Shown: positions 9,820-17,410 of the stretch, piece by piece
How the letters are laid out: each line of letters opens with the position of its first letter
How positions within the stretch are numbered: position 1 is the stretch's first letter
NCBI RefSeq assembly: GCF_002796605.1
Contig: NZ_CP024923.1
Location: forward strand, 930,001 to 994,000
Direction: 5' to 3'
From: Sphingomonas psychrotolerans
GTDB lineage: Bacteria; Pseudomonadota; Alphaproteobacteria; Sphingomonadales; Sphingomonadaceae
DNA: 64,000 nt
The notes under the pieces: generated by a model
Told to the model about the DNA's origin: nothing
Database searches by the model: none
What the model saw: only the letters and a program-made list of their open reading frames with translations
Made by a program: the position numbers and the translations under genes

Positions 9820-10539
9820 TCAAAGCCTCGTGACCTCGGCGGCGAGAGTGTAGCCGCCGCCCCAGACCGTCTTGATCAGCGCCGGGTTCTTGGCATCGGG
9901 CTCGATCTTCTTGCGCAGCCGGCTGACCTGATTGTCGATCGCGCGGTCGAACGCGGCGGCCTCGCGGCCCTGGGTCAAATCGAGCAATTGATCGCGGGTG
10001 AGAACCTGGCGCGGGCGGGTGACCAGGGCGTGGAGGAGATTATATTCGCCGGTCGACAGCGGGACCGACACGCCTTCGCGATCGACCAATGCGCGTTCGC
10101 CGGTCTTGAGCACCCAGCCGGCAAAGGCGAAGCTGCCGGTCTCGGGCGCGTGCTGCTTCGCGCCGCCGGCGGCCATGCGGCGGAGCACGACCTTGATGCG
10201 GGCGGCGAGTTCGCGCGGGGAGAAGGGCTTCACGACATAATCGTCGGCGCCCATTTCGAGGCCGACGATGCGATCGGTCTCCTCGCTGCGCGCAGTGAGC
10301 AGGATGACCGGCGTTTCGCTGGTCTCGCGGATGTGGCGGCAGAGACTGAGGCCGTCCTCGCCGGGCATCATGATGTCGAGAATGACGAGATCGATCGCAT
10401 AGGCCGCGATCCTGGCGCGGGCACCCTCGGCGTCGCCGGCCTGGGTGACGCGGAATCCCTGTTTGGTGAGATATTGCGCGAGCGGTTCGCGGATCGAGCG
10501 CTCGTCGTCGACGAGGAGGAGATGGGGGAGATCCGACAT
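9820..10539 (-). CDS. OmpR/PhoB-family response regulator
   Basis: 239 residues. The receiver domain (about 1-120) has the acidic pair in LLVDDERS, the phospho-acceptor Asp in DLVILDIMMPGEDGL (about residue 54), and the conserved Lys in YVVKPFSPREL. A winged-helix DNA-binding domain follows (LLHALVTRPRQVLTRDQLLDL, AIDNQVSRLRKKIEPD, WGGGYTLAAEV). It is the partner of the adjacent downstream histidine kinase. The ATG at 10539 has no upstream neighbour in operon distance on this strand. Confidence 0.94.
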   Translation of the reverse strand: MSDLPHLLLVDDERSIREPLAQYLTKQGFRVTQAGDAEGARARIAAYAIDLVILDIMMPGEDGLSLCRHIRETSETPVILLTARSEETDRIVGLEMGADDYVVKPFSPRELAARIKVVLRRMAAGGAKQHAPETGSFAFAGWVLKTGERALVDREGVSVPLSTGEYNLLHALVTRPRQVLTRDQLLDLTQGREAAAFDRAIDNQVSRLRKKIEPDAKNPALIKTVWGGGYTLAAEVTRL

Positions 10540-10575
10540 GCTGCGACCGTAACAACTCCGCGGGTGAAAAGAAGT

Positions 10576-10640
10576 GCCGGGCGGCGAGGGGAGGTGTGCC
10601 GCCCGGCAAGGCGGCGAGGGGAGGTGTGCCGCCCGGCAAG
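10576..10640. repeat. Two exact 30-bp tandem repeats with a strong hairpin
   Basis: Bases 10581-10610 and 10611-10640 are identical. The 5' flank lets GCCGGGCGGC (10576-10585) pair perfectly with GCCGCCCGGC (10598-10607). The element lies directly downstream of the leftward EF-hand gene and upstream of the response regulator, so it may be a duplicated transcription-ending or mRNA-stabilising hairpin. There is no T-tract in the leftward direction. Confidence 0.85.
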
Positions 10641-10649
10641 GCAGATATT

Positions 10650-11114
10650 CTAGTTGGCGTCGGTCGCGCCGCCGCGGCGCTCCATCATGCCACGCATCCG
10701 CTCGCGGGCGGCGTCGCGCTCGGGCTGATCGATCTTGCCGTCGCTGTTGGTGTCGAGGCGCTCGAAGCGGCGCGTGGCCTGAGCGCGCTGCTCGTCGAGC
10801 GAGATCGCGCCGTCATTGTCGGTGTCGCTGCGGCTCATCATCCGGCCGCCGCGGCCTTCGCCGCCGCTCGGCCGCTCTTCCTTGCTGATCTTGCCATCCT
10901 CGTTGGCATCGAGCCTGGCAAAGCGGGCGTCGGTATCGGCGAGGAACTCGGCTTTGGTGACGGCGCCGTCGTTGTTGGTGTCGGCCTTGGCGAGCATGTC
11001 GCCGCCCATCGGGCGGGCCTGGGGCGCGGGTGCGGGTGCCTGTTGCGCGGCATAGGCGCCGCCGGCGAGGAGGGGGACGCCGAGCAGGGCGGCGGCGGCG
11101 AGAGTCTTCTTCAT
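10650..11114 (-). CDS. Secreted EF-hand calcium-binding protein
   Basis: 154 residues. The signal peptide (MKKTLAAAALLGVPLLAGGAYA) precedes a Pro/Ala/Gln linker and four EF-hand loops: DTNNDGAVTKAE, DANEDGKISKEE, DTDNDGAISLDE and DTNSDGKIDQPE. All keep Asp at positions 1, 3 or 5, the Gly at 6 and the Glu at 12. It is probably a periplasmic calcium sensor or buffer. Proteins of this layout are common in sphingomonads. No enzyme domain is present. The gene is monocistronic, ending at the duplicated hairpin. Confidence 0.9.
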   Translation of the reverse strand: MKKTLAAAALLGVPLLAGGAYAAQQAPAPAPQARPMGGDMLAKADTNNDGAVTKAEFLADTDARFARLDANEDGKISKEERPSGGEGRGGRMMSRSDTDNDGAISLDEQRAQATRRFERLDTNSDGKIDQPERDAARERMRGMMERRGGATDAN

Positions 11115-11243
11115 GGCGCGAACTCCAGATTGGGGCGGCCGATGCCGCGACTGGTGTGCCTTTTGGAGGGCGGGTGTCGCAGGGGTTTGTCAGGTGGGCG
11201 GGAAGTTGTCGCAAATTGTCGCGGGAGGGGCCGCCCAACGCAC

Positions 11244-11319
11244 CGTCGTCCCGGCGGAGGCCGGGATCTCCTGCCGTATTGCGCCTTCGCCTGATATCCC
11301 GGCTTTCGCCGGGATGACG
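11244..11319. repeat. Paired palindromic repeat (CCCGGC family)
   Basis: Left arm CGTCGTCCCGGCGGAGGCC (from 11244) and right arm ATCCCGGCTTTCGCCGGGAT (11296-11315) flank about 25 bases. It is one of about seven full copies of this family in the window. Together with the adjacent 34-bp tandem repeat it fills most of the 310-base gap between the EF-hand gene and the thioesterase gene; no coding frame is supported there. Confidence 0.85.
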
Positions 11320-11352
11320 GATCCTCCCGAAGATCGCCACGCGCCTTCGTCC

Positions 11353-11445
11353 AGGCTCAGCCAAAAATGGCGACGCGTTCTTGTTTAGGCTCAGCCAAAA
11401 ATGGCGACGCGTTCTTGTTTAGGCTCAGCCAAAAATGGCGACGCC
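11353..11445. repeat. 34-bp tandem repeat derived from the thioesterase 3' end
   Basis: Units start at 11353, 11387 and 11421, each beginning AGGCTCAGCCAAAAATGGCG. The first two are full 34-bp units. The third runs into the coding sequence of the thioesterase gene and carries its stop codon (11425-11427) and last codons. On the minus strand the two extra copies repeat the tail GVAIFG-stop. Confidence 0.95.
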
Positions 11446-12198
11446 TTGCATCGCTTCGGCGACCGGTTCGCCCGCGGCGTTCCAGATCGCCATGCGCTGG
11501 CTGCTATAGCCGTGGCGGGCGATGTCGGCCTCGGCATTGAGCAGCCACCAGCCGTCTTGCGTGGTGGGCTCGGTCGTCAGGAAGTTGATTTGCCAGTTGA
11601 GCGAGCTTAGCGGAGTCCGGCGCTCGGCGGCGAGCTTGAACGCGCCGGGCGGCAGCGCGTCGCCGATCGCCATCAGTTCGACCATCGGGTGGAGGCCATC
11701 GCGCGCGCGCAGGCGCGCCCAGCGCAGCCATTCGGTGGCGCCGAGCTTGCGCTTCGGATCGAAGAAATTGAAGTTGCCGGTGAAGAAGTTGTCGGGGCCG
11801 GTGTGGAGTTCGGCATCGGCAGCGGGAGGCTCGACCGTGGCGCGACGGGCCTGATCGTGCTCGACGACCGAGGCGAGCCCGGTCATGAACACGAAGGTGG
11901 CGCGCAGGCCGAGACCGGCTTCGGAGGTGACGTCGGCCTGGAGGAAGGCGGCGTTGCGGCCGCGGCGGAGCTTGGTGGCGGTGACGCTGACTTCGCCGGC
12001 GAGCGGGCCGATAAAGGCGATCTGGGCGGAGCGCAGCGACGGCAGATCAGGCTCGAGCTCGAGCGCGGCTTGCAGCGCGAGCGCGGCGGAGAGGCCGCCG
12101 AACGCTGTGCGGCCCTGCATCCAGCCGGCGGGGATCGTGGTGCCAAGGCCGCTGTCGTGGCGCCGGGCGTGGGCGAGGATGTCGGCGATCGGAGTCAC
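11425..12198 (-). CDS. Acyl-CoA thioesterase family protein (double hot-dog)
   Basis: 257 residues from a GTG at 12198 that overlaps the upstream synthetase stop as GTGA. It resembles the TesB-like double hot-dog proteins: PAGWMQGRTAFGGLSAALALQA at the N-terminus, LRSAQIAFIGPLAGEVSVTATKLRRGRN in the first hot-dog, and a second half with LNWQINFLTTEP and WWLLNAEADIARHGYSSQRMAIWNAAGEPVAEAMQGVAIF. It probably cleaves a CoA thioester made or used by the coupled acyl-CoA synthetase. Its 3' end is duplicated twice in tandem downstream. Confidence 0.8.
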   Translation of the reverse strand: MTPIADILAHARRHDSGLGTTIPAGWMQGRTAFGGLSAALALQAALELEPDLPSLRSAQIAFIGPLAGEVSVTATKLRRGRNAAFLQADVTSEAGLGLRATFVFMTGLASVVEHDQARRATVEPPAADAELHTGPDNFFTGNFNFFDPKRKLGATEWLRWARLRARDGLHPMVELMAIGDALPPGAFKLAAERRTPLSSLNWQINFLTTEPTTQDGWWLLNAEADIARHGYSSQRMAIWNAAGEPVAEAMQGVAIFG

Positions 12199-13730
12199 GG
12201 GTAAAGCGCGCGCAGTTCGCGTTTGAGCACCTTGCCGATCGCGTTGCGCGGGAGTTCGTCGACCCGGCGGAGATCGGCGAGACGCTGGGTCTTGCCGAGC
12301 CGCGCGTTGCACCAGGCGAGGATCTCCGCGGGATCGCCGCTGCCGACATAGAAGCCGACTGGAGTCTCGCCCCATTGCTCGGAGGGGATTCCGACGACGG
12401 CGCAATCCGAGACGCCGGGATGCTCGATCAGCACTGCTTCGAGGTCCGAGGGATAGACGTTGAACCCGCCCGAGATGATCAGATCCTTCTTGCGGTCGAG
12501 CAAGGTGAGGAAGCCGTCTTCATCGAAGCGGCCGATATCGCCGTGGCGGATGAAGCGGTTGCCGGCCGGGTCGAACCAGGTCGCTGCGGCGGTCGCGTCG
12601 GTGCGGCCGTGATAACCGGTCATCATCGCGCCCGAGCGGCCGACGACTTCGCCGATTTCGCCCTGCGCGACTTCGCGGCCGTCGTCATCGATCAGGCGGA
12701 TGTCTTGGCCGTCGATCGGCTTGCCGACGGTGTGGAGCTTGTCGGGATGGGCGTTGCAGACGAGGATCGTCGTGCCGCCGCCTTCGGTCATCCCGTAATA
12801 TTCGACGAGCAGCCCGGGCCAGCGCGCGAGGACATCGGCCTTCAGCGCGGCAGAGAAGGGGGCGCTGGTGCAGGTTTTGAGCATGAAGCCGGAGAGATCG
12901 AAGCGGTCGAACTCGGGATCGGCCATGATCCGCTGATATTGGACGGGGACCAGCATCGTGACGCTGCCGCGGTGTTTTTCGGCCTGGACCAGATATTCGC
13001 GGGCCTCGAACTTGGCGAGGAGCACCACCGTGCCGCCCCAGCCGAGCGTGGGCAGGAAGCTGACGAGGGTGGTGTTCGAATAAAGCGGAGTGGCGACCAT
13101 CGTCACCGCCTCGGCGAAGCCGGCAGGGGCGCGACCGATATGAACCCAGCGCATCGAATGCGGCTGGACGATGCCCTTGGGCGTGCCGGTGGTGCCCGAG
13201 GAATAGATGATGTTGAACGGGTCGTCGGGGCCGACCGTCACCTGCCTGGGGGCGCCGTCGTGGAGCCAGTCTTCGAGCTGCTCGATCGCGACCTTGCGGA
13301 CCGGCACGTCGATGTCATGGGCGGCGTCGTGGAACAGGATCGGCGCGGCGCAATCCGCGACCATCGCGGCGAGCTGTTCGGGCGTCGCCGAGGGTGCGAG
13401 CGGCGCGGCGACGCAGCCGGCGCGCAGCGCGCCGAGGAAGACCAGTGCGTAATCGAGCGAGGTGGGGCCGAGGATAGCGACTGCGTCTCCCTGTTGCACG
13501 TCGCTTTGCTGGAGCGAGAAGGCGATGCGATCCATCGCCCGGTCGAGCTCGGCATAATCGACCATGCGCGCGCCGAAGACGATCGCGGGTTTGGCGCCGC
13601 GATCGCGGGCGTGCGCGCGGATAAGATCGGGCAGCGTCGCGAAGTCGCTCGCCAGCATTTCGTCGGCAGTCACGGTCTTGCCCCCATCGCGCGATCTTCT
13701 AGCGAGCGCGTCGTCGAACGCCATACGCAT
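12195..13730 (-). CDS. Acyl-CoA synthetase (AMP-binding enzyme)
   Basis: 511 residues. This ANL-superfamily enzyme activates a carboxylate to acyl-AMP and then acyl-CoA. The P-loop is NIIYSSGTTGTPKGIVQPHS, the adenine motif is EYYGMTEGGG, and the ribose-binding and hinge region reads RFIRHGDIGRFDEDGFLTLLDRKKD. The catalytic C-terminal lysine lies in RNAIGKVLKRELRALYP. The substrate is unknown. The start at 13730 lacks a clear ribosome site; GTG at 13673, preceded by GGGGG, would remove 19 residues and is a real alternative. It is coupled to the thioesterase gene. Confidence 0.88.
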   Translation of the reverse strand: MRMAFDDALARRSRDGGKTVTADEMLASDFATLPDLIRAHARDRGAKPAIVFGARMVDYAELDRAMDRIAFSLQQSDVQQGDAVAILGPTSLDYALVFLGALRAGCVAAPLAPSATPEQLAAMVADCAAPILFHDAAHDIDVPVRKVAIEQLEDWLHDGAPRQVTVGPDDPFNIIYSSGTTGTPKGIVQPHSMRWVHIGRAPAGFAEAVTMVATPLYSNTTLVSFLPTLGWGGTVVLLAKFEAREYLVQAEKHRGSVTMLVPVQYQRIMADPEFDRFDLSGFMLKTCTSAPFSAALKADVLARWPGLLVEYYGMTEGGGTTILVCNAHPDKLHTVGKPIDGQDIRLIDDDGREVAQGEIGEVVGRSGAMMTGYHGRTDATAAATWFDPAGNRFIRHGDIGRFDEDGFLTLLDRKKDLIISGGFNVYPSDLEAVLIEHPGVSDCAVVGIPSEQWGETPVGFYVGSGDPAEILAWCNARLGKTQRLADLRRVDELPRNAIGKVLKRELRALYP

Positions 13731-13827
13731 TTTTCGAAAATCGTGACCAGAAAGTAGCGGCGAGAAGATTCGACAAGGAAGCGGTGTCGTCGCTATTCTG
13801 TGTCGGCGGAAATCGCGGAGGCGTTCG

Positions 13828-14316
13828 ATGCGGGCAAGTCATCCGGGGCGGAGCGGCAGCTATTTCGCGGCAAGGGCGTTGCTATTGGCGCTGTTGCCGC
13901 TGGCGGCATCCTGTTCGGTGTCGCTGATCGCGCCCTATGACAGCCGCTCCGAGGAGATGGTTACCCAGATCCAGAGCGAACTTTCGGCTTTTCATCAGGA
14001 GCTGATCTACGACAACAAGGCTCCGGACTGCGTCTATTCGAAGCATGTCGGCTTCTATCGGACGATCCACGCCGACATCGCCAATCTGCGCGTGCGGGTG
14101 AGCGCGATCGCGAAGAACGCGCAGACCGGGGATCAGGTGGAGGCGCTGGAGGCGGGAGTCGACGATCTCGAGCAGATCCACCGCAACCGCGAGAGGCAGC
14201 CGCCGGGCGACACCCAATGCATGGGCATCAAGGCGATGGAGAACAGCTTCGGCGGGCTGGAAGGGATCATCCGGGCGATCCTCCAGCTCGAGATGGTCAA
14301 GCAGCGCACGCTCTGA
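13828..14316 (+). CDS. Putative lipoprotein of unknown function
   Basis: 162 residues. A hydrophobic stretch (ALLLALLPLAAS) ends in the lipobox LAASC, so it is probably lipidated and anchored in a membrane. The mature part is mostly helical and charged (SEEMVTQIQSELSAFHQELIYDNKAP, LEAGVDDLEQIHRNRERQPPGD) with two further cysteines. I do not recognise a family. The ATG at 13828 has GGAGG upstream (13817-13821). A second unknown gene starts 12 bases after its stop, so the two probably form an operon. Confidence 0.7.
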   Translation: MRASHPGRSGSYFAARALLLALLPLAASCSVSLIAPYDSRSEEMVTQIQSELSAFHQELIYDNKAPDCVYSKHVGFYRTIHADIANLRVRVSAIAKNAQTGDQVEALEAGVDDLEQIHRNRERQPPGDTQCMGIKAMENSFGGLEGIIRAILQLEMVKQRTL

Positions 14317-14328
14317 CGGAGAAGGTAG

Positions 14329-14661
14329 ATGGATGTGGATTTCGGCAGGCTCGCCGGCCAGATCAGCGACAGGATCGCAAGCGTGCTCACCGGCTATGGC
14401 AAGAGCGCCGGCGGCTTCGCGCGCACCGAGGGCGAGAAGATCGCGCTGGCGATACGGCAGATCGCCGAGATGGTGCGCGATGGCGAGATCCTGCCCGAGG
14501 AGGCGCCGCTCTATTTCGACATCCAGCTGCAGCATTCGCGCGCGGTGCTGCGGACGGTGGAGGGGATCGGACTGGTCGCCGCCGAACAGGCGATCAACGG
14601 CACCATCGACCTGATCAGGGGCGCCGTTACCACTGCGCTCGGCTTTCCGCTGGTCAGATAG
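14329..14661 (+). CDS. Hypothetical protein
   Basis: 110 residues, with GGAGAAGG before the ATG. Two predicted helices dominate: RLAGQISDRIASVLTGYG and EGEKIALAIRQIAEMVRDGEI. The second half (HSRAVLRTVEGIGLVAAEQAINGTIDLIRGAVTTALGFPLV) is apolar and could associate with a membrane. No signal peptide and no known motif. It is coupled in position to the lipoprotein gene at 13828; the pair may work together, but nothing shows how. Confidence 0.65.
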   Translation: MDVDFGRLAGQISDRIASVLTGYGKSAGGFARTEGEKIALAIRQIAEMVRDGEILPEEAPLYFDIQLQHSRAVLRTVEGIGLVAAEQAINGTIDLIRGAVTTALGFPLVR

Positions 14662-14667
14662 GATTCC

Positions 14668-15876
14668 TCAGGAGCTGGTGCGAACCTTCGGCACCACCCG
14701 GAGGATCACGATCAGCAGGGCCGCGAACGCCAGCCCGGCGGCGAACACGAAATTGCCCGCGGGGAAGCCGCGTTCGGCACCGAAGGCGAGGGACTGGCTT
14801 AACACCAGAGGCGCAAGGATCAAGGCGACGCTGTTGAGGCTGGCCATGCCGCCCTGCAGCGCGCCCTGGTGCTGCGCGTCGGTCATCCGGGAGAGCAGCG
14901 CGTTGATCGAAGGATAAGCGAGCGCCTGGAACGCGCTGAGCGGGATCAGCGCATAGACCATCCAGCCTTCGCGGACGAAGATGTACCCGAAGAACACCGC
15001 GCCACCGGCGAGGATGCCGAGCACGACTGTCCGCTCCTCGCCCCAGCGCTTGATCGCGCGGCCGGTGACGAGCGTCTGGACCAGCGCCATCGCGAGGCCC
15101 GAGGCGGCGAGCGACCAGCCGATCGCCTGCTCGTCCCAGCCCAGCGCGATTTCGCTCCAGAACGCCCAGGTCGCGGGGTAGACCATATGCGCGAACTGCC
15201 AGAGGAAGGCGGCGAGGAGCAGCCAGCCGGCATTGCCGGCGTGGAGCAGCGGTCTGAACGCGGCGAAGACATGGGCGTTGCCCCAGCGGAAGGCGCGGCG
15301 GTGCTCGGGAAGCATCGTCTCGGGGAGGGCAGTCAGGATCCACAAGGCGTTAAGCCCCGCCAGCACCGCCGCGGCGATGAACGGCGCGCGGGTGCCGAAG
15401 CCGGCCAGAAGGCCGCCCATCGCCGGTCCGAGGATGAAGCCGATCCCGAACGCGGCCCCCATCAGCCCGAAGGTCGCGCCGCGCTTCTCGGGCGGCGTGA
15501 CATCGGCGAGCACGGCGTTGGCGGGACCATAAGACGCGCCGGCCACCCCGGCGATCATCCGGCCGACGAACAGCCACGCGATGCTCGGCGCGACGGCCAT
15601 GAAGGCATAGTCGGCGGCGAAGGCGAGCATCGAGAAGAGCAATACGGGGCGGCGGCCGAAGCTGTCGCCGAGCGTACCAAGGATCGGGCCGGCGAAGAAC
15701 TGCGTCACCGCATAGGCCGCGAGCATATAGCCGCCGATCCGGGCGGCATCTTCGAGGCTGACATGCGCGAGTTCGACGACGAGGCGGGGGAGGACCGGCA
15801 TGACGATGCCGAAGCCGATCGAGTCGATCAGAATCGCGAACAGCACGATGGGCACCGAGCGGTGATGGAATCGCAT
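14668..15876 (-). CDS. MFS transporter, TCR/Tet drug-efflux type
   Basis: 402 residues, about 12 hydrophobic segments. It starts MRFHHRSVPIVLFAILIDSIGFGIVMPVLPRLV, the typical first helix of the TetA-like DHA1 group. The loop-2/3 motif A is seen as GTLGDSFGRRPVLLFSM. ATG 15876 has a strong GGGGGAGG ribosome site; the open frame upstream to 16179 is not coding-like. The natural substrate cannot be told, and sphingomonad genomes carry many such pumps without drug phenotypes. It is convergent with the hypothetical gene at 14329, six bases from its end. Confidence 0.88.
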   Translation of the reverse strand: MRFHHRSVPIVLFAILIDSIGFGIVMPVLPRLVVELAHVSLEDAARIGGYMLAAYAVTQFFAGPILGTLGDSFGRRPVLLFSMLAFAADYAFMAVAPSIAWLFVGRMIAGVAGASYGPANAVLADVTPPEKRGATFGLMGAAFGIGFILGPAMGGLLAGFGTRAPFIAAAVLAGLNALWILTALPETMLPEHRRAFRWGNAHVFAAFRPLLHAGNAGWLLLAAFLWQFAHMVYPATWAFWSEIALGWDEQAIGWSLAASGLAMALVQTLVTGRAIKRWGEERTVVLGILAGGAVFFGYIFVREGWMVYALIPLSAFQALAYPSINALLSRMTDAQHQGALQGGMASLNSVALILAPLVLSQSLAFGAERGFPAGNFVFAAGLAFAALLIVILRVVPKVRTSS

Positions 15877-15999
15877 GTGGCCTCCCCCTCTGCCTGCTCT
15901 TGTGGCGGAACAATACGGGTACGTCAAAGGGTGGCGATCCCTTCCGTCACGCGGACGGGAGTCGGGATCACGCCCGCCTCGACCGGTCGCGTGCCGCCT

Positions 16000-16026
16000 G
16001 AGGCCCCGGCTTTCGCCGGGGTGACG
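16000..16026. repeat. Half unit of the CCCGGC palindromic repeat
   Basis: GAGGCCCCGGCTTTCGCCGG and the following GGTGACGA match the right arm of the family; no matching left arm is seen within 100 bases. It lies in the 222-base divergent region between the MFS gene and the acyl-CoA dehydrogenase gene. Confidence 0.6.
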
Positions 16027-16098
16027 AAGTTGGGTGCTTGACGGCGCGGTCACCATACCGCATTTTCGAATTGAGCCGAACACGGCAGGGAGAGGACG

Positions 16099-17316
16099 AT
16101 GGCGACTGCAGAAATCGAAGCGCCGGTGGACGCGCTCGAGGCGTTCCGCGCGCATGCCCGCGAATGGCTGGGGGCGCATTTCCCGCCCTCGCTAAAGGGC
16201 AAGGACAATGCAATGTCGGCAGTGGAGGGGCCGCACGAGAACACGCCCGAAGAAGCGGCCTGGCAGCAGGCGATGGGCGAAAAGGGCTGGGGCGTGCCGA
16301 CCTGGCCGAAGGAATATGGCGGCGGCGGGCTGAGCCGCGACGAGGCGCGCGTACTGCAGGAGGAAATGGCGCGCATCGGCGCATGGAACCCGATCGGCGG
16401 GATGGGCGTGATGATGTTCGGCCCGACCCTGCTCGAATATGGCAGCGAAGAACAGAAACGCGAGCACATCCCGGCGATCGCGAAGGGCATTGTGCGCTGG
16501 TGCCAAGGCTATTCCGAGCCCGGCGCGGGATCGGATCTCGCTTCGCTCCAGGCCTTTGCCGAGGATCGCGGCGACCACTATGTCGTCAACGGCCAGAAGA
16601 CATGGACCAGCGGCGGACAATGGGCGGACAAATGCTTCATGCTCGTCCGCACCGACAAGACCAGGAAGCACGAAGGCATCACCTTCCTGCTCTGCGACAT
16701 GGATACGCCCGGCGTCGAAGTGAAGCCGATCCGGCTGATCTCGGGCTCGTCGCCGTTCTGCGAGACCTTCTTCACCGATGTGAAGGTGCCCAAGGCCAAC
16801 CGCGTCGGCGAGGAAGGGCAGGGCTGGACGATCGGCAAGCGCCTGCTCCAGCACGAGCGCTCCAGCCTGTCGGGCGGCGGATCGACTGCGGGGCGGATGT
16901 TTTCGGGCGCGCCGCTGGGGCAACTCGCGAAGAAATATGTCGGCGTGGACGAACAGGGGCGGATCGCCGATGCCGATCTGCGCAGCCGGATCGTGCGGCA
17001 CGAGATGGATTTGCGCGCCTTCATGCTGACGCTGCGACGGGCTTCGGCGGAGGCGAAGTCGAACCAAGGGCCGTCTGCCGCCACGTCGATCATGAAGAAT
17101 GTCGGCGCGCGGATCATGCAGGAGCGTTCCGAGCTGCTGATCGAGATCCGCGGGCTGGCCGGGCTCGGCTGGGAAGGCGAGGGGTTCGAGGAGGAGGCGC
17201 TCAAGGATGTGCGGACCTGGCTCTTCGGCAAGGCGGTGTCGATCTATGGCGGGTCGACCGAGATCCAGAACAACGTGATCGCCAAGCGGATATTGGGGAT
17301 GCTGGATCACCAGTGA
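16099..17316 (+). CDS. Acyl-CoA dehydrogenase, large subunit type
   Basis: 405 residues. This FAD enzyme oxidises acyl-CoA to the 2-enoyl-CoA. Family features are GWGVPTWPKEYGGGGLS, the FAD/substrate loop WCQGYSEPGAGSDLASLQ, VNGQKTWTSGGQWAD, and the C-terminal SIYGGSTEIQNNVIAKRILGM. The residue that is Glu in medium-chain enzymes (YEG) is Gly here, as in many members of the two-gene acyl-CoA dehydrogenases. The next gene on the same strand (17411) is a shorter paralog, so the active enzyme may be a heterotetramer, as known for steroid side-chain enzymes. The ATG at 16099 is preceded by AGGGAGAGG. Confidence 0.9.
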   Translation: MATAEIEAPVDALEAFRAHAREWLGAHFPPSLKGKDNAMSAVEGPHENTPEEAAWQQAMGEKGWGVPTWPKEYGGGGLSRDEARVLQEEMARIGAWNPIGGMGVMMFGPTLLEYGSEEQKREHIPAIAKGIVRWCQGYSEPGAGSDLASLQAFAEDRGDHYVVNGQKTWTSGGQWADKCFMLVRTDKTRKHEGITFLLCDMDTPGVEVKPIRLISGSSPFCETFFTDVKVPKANRVGEEGQGWTIGKRLLQHERSSLSGGGSTAGRMFSGAPLGQLAKKYVGVDEQGRIADADLRSRIVRHEMDLRAFMLTLRRASAEAKSNQGPSAATSIMKNVGARIMQERSELLIEIRGLAGLGWEGEGFEEEALKDVRTWLFGKAVSIYGGSTEIQNNVIAKRILGMLDHQ

Positions 17317-17320
17317 TTTT

Positions 17321-17403
17321 CGTCGCCCCGGCGAAAGCCGGGGGTCTCGTGCGGCGAGCGCACGGCATGTGGAGGAAGGTCCCGGCTTCCGCCGGGATGA
17401 CGA
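17321..17403. repeat. Paired palindromic repeat (CCCGGC family)
   Basis: Left arm CGTCGCCCCGGCGAAAGCC and right arm TCCCGGCTTCCGCCGGGAT, about 83 bases in all, fill the gap between the two acyl-CoA dehydrogenase genes. Confidence 0.85.
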
Positions 17404-17410
17404 GGTGGAA

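Noticed and set aside
12375..13757. A 460-codon plus-strand frame opposite the acyl-CoA synthetase at 12195
   Set aside because: Antisense shadow; it lacks a start site and crosses into the divergent promoter region.
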